In this document: positions 10,308-20,265 of the stretch, one piece after another
Layout: every line of letters begins with the position of its first letter
Numbering within the stretch: position 1 is the stretch's first letter
Source of the DNA: Aaosphaeria pasadenensis
Lineage: Eukaryota > Ascomycota > Dothideomycetes > Pleosporales
Length of the DNA: 64,000 nt
Assembly (NCBI GenBank): GCA_022813625.1
Contig: JAKLMB010000007.1
Span: forward strand, 186,001-250,000
Direction of reading: 5' to 3'
The notes under the pieces: generated by a model
What the model saw: only the letters and a program-made list of their open reading frames with translations
Database searches by the model: none
What the model was told of the DNA's origin: nothing
Program-made: the position numbers and the translations under genes

Positions 10308-12055
10308 ATAGTCCAGTTTGTCGGTAACACGCTCCTGGCTAATTTCAGCACGAGAACTTAGTTTGATCGAATCGTTCCTTCACCGCCATTGCGTCTGAAA
10401 CGTTTTCGTATTCCTTCGAAAGTTCTTTCCCCTTCAACGGCGTGACGACTGACAAGCTCATCGGTCGATATTTCCAATGCCACCACAGCTCGTTTCGTGA
10501 GCCTCTATCGTCGACATGTTCATCGCAACGTGCGACTGACGAGCTCCAAGGACTGCCCTGGCACGAAATAGTCCGAAGTTTGTTCAAGGAGTCCGACGAA
10601 AATAAAAACCCTCACCGCAGGCAGACAATCGCTGCCCTGTTCGAAACAAGACGATCCGAAGACGACCGCTGATCTCTATTATTATTTGAAAGAGCGGACC
10701 TGGAGAGTAGGGGGCAACCCCCGATACCAGGAGAGGAAACCGTGAGGCTGGACCCTAATAAAGGCTTTCGGCATTCGCGGCGACCGATCTTGGTGGAAGA
10801 AGCCAACAGATATTGGGCCATTTTCATGGCTCTGACAGGTCGTGAGACCCTTGGCAGGTTTTACTCTTGAGGCACCCAATCTTATAAAACCACCCAACAT
10901 CAAGTGGGCATCTTGCCAACTGATAGTTACAAAACTGCAAGTCGACCGCTCGACCTCACGTAGCGGAAGGTATTCCTTGCCGGCTTGCGTTACCAGCAAG
11001 TTTGGGACCGGCTTGGAACAAGCATCACTACGATGACCTTGACGCAAGCAATAAAGGTCCGATGTCGACTCGCCATTAATAAACCGTAACTCCGAGCATG
11101 TTACAGCCAGCATGAGCATCATGACACCCGAGTCCACTCGGTAATCAAGGCTAGTCACCGCCATGCGATGAAGGCTCGTTCACCTCTGCTCCATCACAAT
11201 CCAACCATTAGTGAAAAGACACCTTCGGGTAACTGACATGGCACATACGGCAACGCTGTAATACTATTTACAACGATATGGCCTAAATTAGATGTCAGCA
11301 ACATCGCTGAATGCACGACTCACTAAGATGATGAAATGCATATCAACGGATGACAGGCGATCGCACTCTGATCCATCGCCGCTCGCGGTTTCCCTTCGTG
11401 AAAAGTTCTCCTCCACCAAGACGCTTCTATGCGCTTATGCAGTTGAACATGGAGCAGGTTTGACGTTCCTGCGTGCAAAATCGTCAAGTGGGCTTCTGTG
11501 GGTTTGCATCACATGCACTTTGTGCATTTGATCATTAGTGGCTTCTGGGGGGTTCGCAGTTTCGGCTGTCCATATGTGGGTTTCCGGGGGCTTCATTCTT
11601 ATCCTCTCTCTTGTTCCCCTGGCCAGTCCTCAATTGCTGGTTTCGCTCGGTAAAACGGCGTAACCGCTGCCATTCATGCAATGCATCTTGGAGAGGACTG
11701 TCCGGCGGGAAAGAGATGATGGTCAAGAACAGCATGACTTCGGTCATGTACTTTAGCTTCCAAATATGCTAGAGCTCGTCACAACGTTATGCACCACGAA
11801 TGGCGAGTGTGGACAGGGAAGCAAGAGTAAAATCAGCTACAGCCTTACGAGGAGGTAGTGCCTTTGCGGTTCGTTTTCGTTGGCTTTATATTGAGTCAGG
11901 GAAGAGCAGCAGAGGAGACAAATTCTCTTATACACTTGAACTTCTGTTTGAGTTGAATACAAAAATTTTCTTCCATCACTTCTCACTTTCTCGCCAACAA
12001 TGTGATGTATACGTGAGTGAACAGTTATATTGGAACTGATCAATATAACCACCAG
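10308..12055. other. Intergenic region with unsupported open frames
   Basis: Open frames such as minus 11164..10682 (160 codons), plus 10442..10672 and minus 11747..11535 are present. None has a recognisable domain, good start context or splice support. The plus frame at 10442 ends in a plausible amphipathic stretch (HEIVRSLFKESDENKNPHRR), so a decayed gene next to the repeat block is possible. Confidence 0.4.
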
Positions 12056-13252
12056 CTAGTCATCCAAAGCCTTCACGACTTGCGCCCAACTCCCTTCACT
12101 ACCATATCTTCCAGGAACCTCCTCGCCATCAAAGAGACTCGCAAGCACGACACGATCTCCCTGCTCTCCACCCCAAGGCTGACGACCATGCTGTGCGATC
12201 ACATTGTCATAAACCAAAACATCGCCTCTCTGCCACTTATGCAACACACGAATCTCCTCCGTAATCTCCGCCAACCTCTTGATATACTCCTCCGGAATCG
12301 GAGTCCCATCCCCATAAAGCTGCTGCGTGACATTCCTCCTCTTCTCGCCCTCCGCCCCAGCAACACTCCTATGATAATATGCCGCGAGTCCCGTGAACAG
12401 CGTCGGCAGCCCCGTCCCCGGCTGCGTCCTAATCGCCGGCAAATGATGCGTCACGACCAGCGTATCGCCGCCATCCTCCCACTCCCACGTCGTATGTTCT
12501 CCCCGCCCATACCTCTCAATCTGCCTCTCGATCTTCGCCCTCCTCGTCCCCTCATCATCCCCCTCCACAATCTCCTTCCCAAACGCCTGCGCTAGCGTCG
12601 AACCCCCCTCATACTGCCTATCCACCTTATACGTAACCCGACTCCTGATCCCCTTACTCGCAAGCGCCTCCACAAACTCCGGCAGCTCCTCCCTCGCGCG
12701 CTGGAACAGTTCAAGCGAGGACGATATCGGCGTCTCGCCGCCGACCTCGGGCGCCCGGTGCGCGTAGAAGAAGATGTAGCCCGGTGCGTGCGGCACCTGC
12801 GGCGACTCGTTGTGGTTGTATATGAGGACGTCCTTTGGCGCTTCGTTCGCGGGCGCGACGTTAGGGGCTAGGAGGGGTCGGTCCACGACGATGCCGATGA
12901 TTTCGTGCGGGGAGAAGCCGAAGGCGTGGGCGAATTGAGAGAAGGTGGTTGCGTTGGTGATGGGGAGGTCGCGGAAGAGGAGGGCGCCGTGTTGGGAGAG
13001 CTTCTGGGTGAGGGTGTGGGATTTTTGGAGGGTGCGGATGGTGGAGAGGACGGTGGGGAGGGTGGGAGGTGTGGAGGTTGGGGTGGAGGGTTTGAGGGCG
13101 AGGGGAGTGACCGTGTTGGGGGGATGGGGAGGCCCGAGGATGCGTTGGTTGGTGGAGGGGAGGGTGAAGGGTTCGAAGATGAGTGGTGTTGAGGTGGGAG
13201 TGTCGAGTGTGAAGTGCTCGGTCGCTGGAGGTGGTGCTATGGTCGTTGCCAT
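12056..13252 (-). CDS. TauD/TfdA-type Fe(II)/2-oxoglutarate dioxygenase
   Basis: Single exon, 398 aa, ATG at 13252. The fold markers are those of the clavaminate synthase-like/TauD group. A proximal iron motif HNE (about residues 147-149, in YNHNESPQVPHAPGYIFFY) is followed by the typical APEVGGETPI loop. Near the C-terminus the distal histidine and 2-oxoglutarate-binding arginine appear in AQHGRQPWGGEQGDRVVLAS. Such enzymes hydroxylate small carboxylic or sulphonic acids, but the substrate cannot be read from sequence. The N-terminal 60 residues are Pro/Thr-rich. There is no signal peptide or PTS1, so it should be cytosolic. It is divergent from an UNC93-like transporter 748 bp away, which suggests but does not prove a shared substrate or regulation. 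GC-rich codon use is like that of its neighbour. Confidence 0.88.
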   Translation of the reverse strand: MATTIAPPPATEHFTLDTPTSTPLIFEPFTLPSTNQRILGPPHPPNTVTPLALKPSTPTSTPPTLPTVLSTIRTLQKSHTLTQKLSQHGALLFRDLPITNATTFSQFAHAFGFSPHEIIGIVVDRPLLAPNVAPANEAPKDVLIYNHNESPQVPHAPGYIFFYAHRAPEVGGETPISSSLELFQRAREELPEFVEALASKGIRSRVTYKVDRQYEGGSTLAQAFGKEIVEGDDEGTRRAKIERQIERYGRGEHTTWEWEDGGDTLVVTHHLPAIRTQPGTGLPTLFTGLAAYYHRSVAGAEGEKRRNVTQQLYGDGTPIPEEYIKRLAEITEEIRVLHKWQRGDVLVYDNVIAQHGRQPWGGEQGDRVVLASLFDGEEVPGRYGSEGSWAQVVKALDD

Positions 13253-14000
13253 GGTTGAGGTCGGATGAATGGTATTCTGATGTACTCGAACTGACTGTCG
13301 AGGATCACTTTTGCTCAGACCGACTCGACAACAGTATAGCGAGTATACTTATTATATCACACATCTGCTATCAGAATACCCACTGCGTACCTCCACCAAA
13401 GTAAGGTGGGGAAATCAAGCACCTCCCTCACATGTACCGAACATCGCCATAGGATTCATTGATCGGCCCAGTCAACTTCGACATATACCCCGCCAAGTGA
13501 TGCTGTAATCCCTACTAAAATTGTGCAACGTCAGCCTTATCCAACGAACGCACACCCAATACTCAACAACTTGTAAACATCGAGAGATGATCATCGACAT
13601 GCTACTGATAACTCGGTAACTTCCAACCGAGGTTTTGGAGGTTGAAAAAATGGGGTGACACAAGATGCCAGGGAACGACGAGACGATCGTCAAGCTGGGG
13701 TGGCATCGCGTGCTTTGCTTCGCATGTATGCACGCTGTACATGTACGTACGTAGGATGAGAGGAAGCAGTGAGCGAAGCCGGAACGAACTCTTTCAGTAT
13801 AAAAACGTCCAAGATATACAATTGCTACTCGTCCATCATCCCTCGTCTCCTTAACACCGGGAATCTGCAGAGTGCAAGCACTCGACCGAACCAACCATTA
13901 GGGCCATCTTCGAGGATATCAAATAAGGAAATACATTTGGCCAATCTAGCACCGACTCACTTATTATTGGACTGTATCTCTTATATACCCCATTATCAAC
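13253..14000. promoter_or_regulatory. Shared divergent promoter of the dioxygenase and the UNC93-like gene
   Basis: A TATAAAAA at 13798-13805 lies about 200 bp before the transporter ATG. The CATGTACGTACGTA-type alternating tract near 13730-13755 may be a binding site. No coding frame is supported. Confidence 0.45.
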
Positions 14001-15425
14001 ATGTCTTCACCAAAGGACTTATCAAAAAGTCCGACCAGCATCACCGACCCTGAACCAGCAACTCCCCCTGAACCTACAACCACCACTGTTCCAACCAAGA
14101 TCAGTTTCTACCGCTCAACCCTCTTCCAGATTCTCGTAGTGGGAATATGTGCCTTTTGTGCGCCTGGCATATGGAGTGCTATGAATGGTCTCGGCGTAGG
14201 CGGATCCCAGTCACCAGACCTGGTCAACGCTGCGAATGCCATCCTCTACGCCTTCATGACACTGACATGTTTCGCGGGGCCCTGGCTAACCAACATCATC
14301 GGCTTCAAGTACACACTCGCAATCGGAACCCTAGGTTACCCCCTATACGCCGCAGGCCTATATGTCAACAATCGCTTCGGCTCCACCTGGTTCGTCTACG
14401 TCGGCGCTGTGACATGTGGGATCTCAGCCGGCTTCTTCTGGAGCGTAGAAGGTGCCATCGCGACCGGGTATCCCGAGTCGCACAAGCGTGGCCGCTACAT
14501 CGCGACGTGGTTCACCTTCCGCAACTTTGGCAACATCATCGGCGGCGCAGTCTCCCTGGGAATCAACCACAAGATCAACCAGCGCGGGAAAGTAGGGTAC
14601 CAGACGTACTGGGGCTTCATCGCCATCCAGTGCCTCGGTTTCTTCTTCGGCCTCCTGCTCTCCAACCCTGAGAAAGTGGTCCGCGACGATGGGACCCGCA
14701 TCGCAGCACCCCGTGGCATTCAATGGAAGGTCGAGGGCAAGGAGATGTGGCGTCTCCTCAAGAGCAGGTCCATCCTCCTCCTCACCCCCTTATTCTGGTA
14801 CTTCGGCTGGATCCAAGCGTACCCGGGCACATACCTCGCAACGTACTTCACCGTCCGCTCTCGAGCCCTGGGAAGCTTCATGTCGGCCGTAGTCGGCACG
14901 CTCGCGACCTGGCTCGGCGGCTCGCTCGTCGACCTCCCCTGGCACAAGAGCAGACAGGTACGCGCCGTCTCCACCTTCATCCTCATCGCGGCGCTCAACA
15001 GCGCGACCTGGATCTGGGCCGTCTACATCCAGAACGAATACCACCGCACCAAGCCGACGCTCGATTGGGGCCACCAGGCATCATTCGGTCGCGGCTTCGG
15101 CGTATATCTCTTTGAGCGTATCTCCCTCGGCATGGTTGAGAACTATATCTACTGGTGCATCGGTAACCTGTCGGATTCGCCGGGCGATCAGATCAGATAT
15201 AGTTCGCTGCTCAGGGGGATCGAGACTGCGGGCGTGGCGGTGGGTTTCGGTGTCCAGGCCGTGCCGACGAAACTCATCGCTACCGCGAGCATCAATTGCG
15301 GGCTGTGGTTCTTTGCGTTGCCATTTAGCTATTATGCTACCTTGCAAGTTGTGGAGAAGTTCAACGAGATCGATCGGGAGAGGGAGAGGACTCGGGAGAC
15401 AATCCATGTGAGCGCTGCGAAGTAG
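14001..15425 (+). CDS. UNC93-like major facilitator (DUF895) membrane transporter
   Basis: Single exon, 474 aa, ATG at 14001. A Pro/Thr-rich cytosolic N-terminus of about 35 residues precedes roughly 11-12 hydrophobic spans, beginning with STLFQILVVGICAFCAPGIW and GLGVGGSQSPDLVNAANAIL. That opening is characteristic of fungal UNC93-like proteins. The conserved GAIATGYPESHKRGRY loop and the WFTFRNFGNIIGG segment support the family. Members are plasma-membrane or organelle proteins of uncertain substrate in fungi. The charged C-terminus (FNEIDRERERTRETI) is cytosolic. It is divergent from the TauD-type dioxygenase. Confidence 0.88.
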   Translation: MSSPKDLSKSPTSITDPEPATPPEPTTTTVPTKISFYRSTLFQILVVGICAFCAPGIWSAMNGLGVGGSQSPDLVNAANAILYAFMTLTCFAGPWLTNIIGFKYTLAIGTLGYPLYAAGLYVNNRFGSTWFVYVGAVTCGISAGFFWSVEGAIATGYPESHKRGRYIATWFTFRNFGNIIGGAVSLGINHKINQRGKVGYQTYWGFIAIQCLGFFFGLLLSNPEKVVRDDGTRIAAPRGIQWKVEGKEMWRLLKSRSILLLTPLFWYFGWIQAYPGTYLATYFTVRSRALGSFMSAVVGTLATWLGGSLVDLPWHKSRQVRAVSTFILIAALNSATWIWAVYIQNEYHRTKPTLDWGHQASFGRGFGVYLFERISLGMVENYIYWCIGNLSDSPGDQIRYSSLLRGIETAGVAVGFGVQAVPTKLIATASINCGLWFFALPFSYYATLQVVEKFNEIDRERERTRETIHVSAAK

Positions 15426-15890
15426 ATGCTTCGTTGTTCAATCTCATTCAACCTACTAGACACAATGAAAGGATCTGTTCTACTGCTGAATATTGCTCAA
15501 CCTGCTGTTTCTATACATGTGTAGCATGGGAGGCAAACACAATGTTCGTCACTGAACTGTTAACTGGTTCATAAGGGCACTCTATACATATCACCAGCAG
15601 AATCCAACCGCACGAGCTCTACGTCATCTCAGGAGACTTGGACTTACAGTCTAAATTACTATGAATCAAATAAACAAAATAGATACTACAATCCTCTAAG
15701 ACAATCAAACTCGAGCCTATCATCAGCCACAAAACCAGCCAGTCCAAGCAAGATATCTCCATAACCCGTCGCAGAACCCAAATCGACGCGGTACCCCCAG
15801 GCTCCAACTACGCCATTTCAAAAGCAGCAGTAGTACAGGAAAGCAAAAACCAACAAAAGCAAGGTTGGGTCGGGGGTCTGCCATGCATGC
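15426..15890. other. Convergent 3' intergenic region
   Basis: Holds the 3' ends of the UNC93-like gene and of the secreted-protein gene. It is AT-richer than the flanking coding DNA and contains no supported frame. Confidence 0.5.
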
Positions 15891-16527
15891 TCATTGCCTC
15901 TTGATCTTATTCGGGTCCTCCTTCTTCCACAACGTCCACTCATAATTGCAAACCTCGATAGCGTATTCATGGCCTGGATCACGAGTCCCACCCAGGTCCA
16001 CACATACCTGCGTGGCCGCCTTGCGGTTATCGACGCACCTGCCATCGCTCAACGTTAGCTTCTTCGACAAACAAAAGAGATGAGAGAATAGATGGAGGAG
16101 GAGAAGAAGAAGAGAAGTGACCCTACTCCTTATATGCTTTCATGCACCTGGTCCGAATCTGATCCCTTATGACAGAGTTCCTGGAATCTCGGTAGGCCGG
16201 ATAATCCGTACCGCGGCATCGATTCTCCGCAGCGTGGGCAGCTGCCGTAAAATCTTTCACTCTTCTTATCTCGCGTTTGTAGTGCTCGAGTGCTTTCTTT
16301 TGGCTTGCATGGGGTTTCCGTGCGTCGCATTTGACTGGGGGGTCTTCACGAGCGACGAGGACGCTGCGGGCGTTGGGCGTGGTGGAACTGGTCTCGATAG
16401 TGGAATAGTCGGCAATGCTGGCGACGTCTGCAACTGCAGCTATATCAGGGTTGGCGACGGGGGCTGCACCGACGAGGAAAGGGGCGAATAGCAGAATGCT
16501 AGAGGCGATGGAAGCAGAGAATTTCAT
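15891..16527 (-). CDS. Small cysteine-containing secreted protein
   Basis: Exons 16527..16127 and 16038..15891, joined across an 88-nt intron with a GCTAAC branch site, give 182 aa. The signal peptide is clear (MKFSASIASSILLFAPFLVG, cut after GAA). After a short propeptide-like stretch ending in ARSVLVARED, which could be cut at arginine, the mature domain has six cysteines (VKCDAR, NRCRGT, RTRCMKAYKECVDN, QVCVDL, EVCNYEW). Six cysteines would allow three disulphides. Reading through the intron would truncate the protein after KAYKE and lose three cysteines, so the spliced model is preferred. There is no C-terminal membrane segment. The family is not recognised; an apoplastic effector or antimicrobial role is only an inference. 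Confidence 0.75.
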
Positions 16528-17510
16528 CTTGAAAAAGCTTAATTAAAAATAACGTCAGTGTACTGTTAAAGAGAGTGTGGTTGTTGAGCCGTTGTCAAAA
16601 GAATGGAAACTCAGTGTAGAACTGGAATGTTAACGAAAGTGATGATCGAAATGTCGTTGATGCCTTTCAAATCGTGAGATGATGTTGTTTGTATACTTAC
16701 ACAGTGACTTGCCTCCGGAGGAAGACTGCGCTCTTCCTGATGTGCAATGGTATTGATAGACATGAAGATGTCCGTATGCATAATGATAATCATTCACACG
16801 GACTTCATCCAACTGTGCCCTGTCCAACCAATTCAAAACTTCACTCTGAGCCCCTCTTCAAAAACACACAGAGCCCCTTGCTAGAACAAATGTATCCATA
16901 TCAGAACCGTCATTAGCCAGCCATAAAATCAAGACAGAAAGCAAGTAAGGCATCCAGTCCCCAGTCCAGGATACGGACATACACCACCCGTCGCATAAAA
17001 CATACATCGGAGATTTGCGAACCCGCACAAATGCTCGCGTGCGGAGTGAGTGAACAAACAAACAGGTCCGGACTCTACTTTTCGAGTCAGACTCATACTG
17101 GAACAAGATTCCCGGCTGGTAGGTAGTAGGGCTGAAGTGGTTTGTGTACATTCGAACGCTCCTTCGAGGCCGACTATGCGTAGACGCGACCCTAAGCGAA
17201 TATTACTTTCACCAGCATCCCCGACCCGACAACCAGAAACCCTTCCTCCCAACAGAACGCCCTCCAGGCGACACTCACTTGCCACACTCACACAGACGAC
17301 CTCACTCTCTTTCCCCTACTTCATACACAAAAGTCATCAATTTTTTTCCCACCCCCTTCATTCACTCACGACAGAACACGACAGAACGCGACCATCCATC
17401 CCCCGGTCCAAAACCACGGCTTTGTCAAGGATCTACAGATCTACCCGCGATCGTCCATCATACGTTGCCTCAGTACTTCCGATGAAGCGTTTGATGGGGT
17501 CCTACTCAGC
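16528..17510. other. Intergenic region
   Basis: About 1 kb with no supported gene. Overlapping open frames on both strands from 16858 to 17514 lack domains and starts of good context. The 3' part is C/T-rich like a leader. Confidence 0.4.
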
Positions 17511-17802
17511 ATGAACTTCGTCACTCCCTCCAGTGTAGACAAGGTGAATGGCGAAGGACTGGGACCGGAGTCAGTCACAAACAGAGAACCGTACCTTGTA
17601 CCACCAAACCCGTAAGTATCACCAGACAGAAGGACGAAGAACGAGGCTGCCAAACTCGCCTTGTACATACACGACAGACATACCCAAAGAACCCCATCCC
17701 CATCGCCTCGTAAACACACAACACCCGAACCGCAATCTTCAAAGGGAGATTATGGACACGGCCGCCCGGCCCACTCCATCATCACCCATATTAACTACCT
17801 AG
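17511..17802 (+). CDS. Possible 52-aa two-exon small protein
   Basis: ATG at 17511 opens MNFVTPSSVDKVNGEGLGPE and reaches a consensus GTAAGT donor at 17612. Joining to an AG near 17746 gives a short C-terminus (EIMDTAARPTPSSPILTT) and a stop at 17800-17802. A C/T-rich leader precedes it. There is no known domain, and the acceptor is weak because it lacks a clear branch site and pyrimidine tract. Confidence 0.25.
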
Positions 17803-19428
17803 TTACCTGGGTACTACTTACTCCGTACTTTATAATTTAGGTAAAAAGCCCCCTCGCTACTCGATTAAATCAATCAAGAACCAAACCCACTGCAAAGTCA
17901 ACTTCAATCAAAACACACCCTCCAATATAAATCTTCCCCTCCCCTCAACTCCACGGTACAACTCCCCCCGTTTTCCCCCAGACGAAAGGGTATTAATATA
18001 CCTACACAACCTACACAACCTACATACATCAACTCAACACGAGAGAGGGACCGCAAAGTATCCCCCCCCCCGTACAGTACACTACAAACACACTAAGTAA
18101 GTCATCTGACACTCCCTCCACATTTCCTTCTTACAGAGGGTAACTAGCACGTCAGGTCGTATACCTGCTAGTGTTTTTTTAGCAGATACAAAGGGTATAA
18201 TATATGCGTTTTACAGCGTCTTATTTGCTACAGTGTAGCTTATAAAGGTTAAAGTAAAGTGTACATGATACTAGCAGGCGTATGACCCGATGTGCCTACC
18301 CTCTGTCCTTTCCCCGAGTCCCGAACCCCCTCGATCGCCCTACACTGCACTCGACTCGGGTCTCGCCCTACACTCGCCCCAAAACATACTCGTACCGTCG
18401 AAAGTAAGGTAAACATCTACACGTTTTCAACAAACAAAGCCCTGAATGGGAGGGGGCAAAAGCCACCGCGTCCATCCATTCACACAAGAAGAAGAGGTAC
18501 TGGGGCGCACTGGGGCAAAGGCAAGGGCAAGGGCTGGGGCGAACGAACGAACCGAGACGGGCGGGATCCCGGGATGTTTTTTCTATCGATAGATGAAGAG
18601 CAGATTCGGGACACGGTTCGTTCGTTTAAATACGATAATGCTGGAGAGACTCTGCAGGCTGAGAGGACAACAGGATAGAGAAGAAGGACACTTGTGGTCA
18701 AAGCCGGAGTTTCGAAAGTGTATGTCCCACTCCAACCCCCCTCCCCCCGGACGGCTAGGGCGGAAAGGGCTTAGGGCTCGCCCTTCACAGTGAGTACAAT
18801 TAATAGACCACCGGGTCCTCTTCCCCTCTTTCCACTCTCCAACAGTCACCGTCTCACTGACTCTCCTCAGCTCAGTCTCTCTCTCTCCTCCAGGACACAC
18901 GACCGACGAACAACAGACACGACACTTCACGTCACTCATAGTGGACATCGTCATGATTTTTTACTATTTTCAATTGCTACTAGCGACAATCTTCGACCAT
19001 CGCCGAAATCTGACCTTTCCGCAAATGAGTTGAGAAACCCCGGCCCGCAGTACCATATTTCAGACTATTATTGCGGGATGAGGGATGCTCATGTTGAAGA
19101 CACGATCCTCGTTAGAGGCGTGCCGGGACATAGCAGTGGGCACAGGGGTGCTAGCTAATTTGATCGAGGTAATACTCCCTGTGCACTGCCGTCGGCGTGC
19201 AGTTTCTATTCGTGCAAGGGGAATCGATTTTAATAAGGGAAACAGGAAAACAGGTCCGCCCAATCCTGAAAAGCCAGGACTCCATGCAATGCCGCAAACA
19301 AAATACAAAGGGTTGTGTGGAAGGGAGAAGAGATAGTTCAGGTTGGGATCCGCCTGAGGGGTTTTGAAGAAGTGATGATGTCTGACCATCCCATGACCAG
19401 ATCATCATCCATCCCAGGGTATGAACGT
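17803..19428. other. Intergenic region downstream of TBP with low-complexity tracts
   Basis: Contains TACTCCGTAC at 17819, a CCTACACAA tandem near 18000-18020, a run of ten C at about 18063 and C/T-rich tracts. No gene is supported. The last hundred bases before 19429 are probably the TBP 3' untranslated region. Confidence 0.5.
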
Positions 19429-20265
19429 CTAGGATTTTCTGAAATCGGACAAGACGGGGTAGATGAGCTCGAAGGCTTGGTAAATTTCTTCACGGACCTT
19501 GGCTCCTGTCAGGACGATTTTGCCACTGACGAAGATGAGCAGGACAATCTTGGGCTTCATCATGCGGTAGATGAGACCAGGGAAGAGTTCAGGCTCGTAG
19601 GACGAGAAAGTGTGATGGCGACTGGCAAGACCTTCCAGACGGATGGGGAACTTGATGTCGCAAGAGCCGACAATATTCTGGATCTTGAAGTCGGTGAACT
19701 TGGCGTTGAAACCGAGCTTCTGGATGATACGAGCGTACTTGCGGCTGGCAAGACGGCTGTCATCCTCACTCTTGGCACCAGTAACGACCATCTTTCCACT
19801 GGCGAACACAAGGGCCGTAGTCTTCGGTTCTCGGATTCTCATGATGACGGCTGCGAAACGCTTCAAAGCATTAGTAACAGCAGCAACTAACCGTTGAGTC
19901 TCAACATACCTTAGGGTTGTACTCGGCATTACGGGCGTGCAGCGCAATCGTCTTCAAGTCGAGACGTGCAGACAGGTTGACAGTGGCTACGATGTTCTGG
20001 AGTGTGGGCACGATACCAGAAGATGAGTTCTGGTTATCGGGAGTCGCGGCAGGAGTGGCAACGCCATTGGCATTGTTCAGGTCCTGCGAAGCGTTCTTCT
20101 CAGAGGACGGCGGTGTCAGCTCAGTCGCATTTGGGTACGAGAGAGATCCTGGAGCCACGAACTGAGAGAGAACGTTAGAAAACAGTTACAAACTTGCAGG
20201 CATCACGCATATCTTACCGTCTTGGCCTGGGCGGCGGTGGACGGATGGGTAGTGAGAGAATCCAT
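19429..20265 (-). CDS. spt15: TATA-binding protein (TBP), TFIID/SAGA/TFIIIB subunit
   Basis: Exons 20265..20218, 20161..19910 and 19860..19429, with introns of 56 and 49 nt, encode 243 aa. The divergent N-terminal region ends at SGIVPTLQNIVATVNL, where the conserved saddle begins. Two imperfect direct repeats follow: first LDLKTIALHARNAEYNPKRF with FASGKMVVTGAKSEDD, second FTDFKIQNIVGSCDIKFPIR with IFVSGKIVLTGAKVREEI. The intercalating phenylalanine regions are intact. TBP binds the TATA minor groove and nucleates pre-initiation complexes for all three nuclear polymerases. Splice sites were fixed by the almost invariant core; the second intron falls right after NPK. A serine follows the usual C-terminal DFRK. 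Confidence 0.97.

Noticed and set aside
10682..11164. 160-codon minus-strand frame next to the repeat block
   Set aside because: No domain, signal, splice context or convincing composition; could be chance in GC-balanced DNA.
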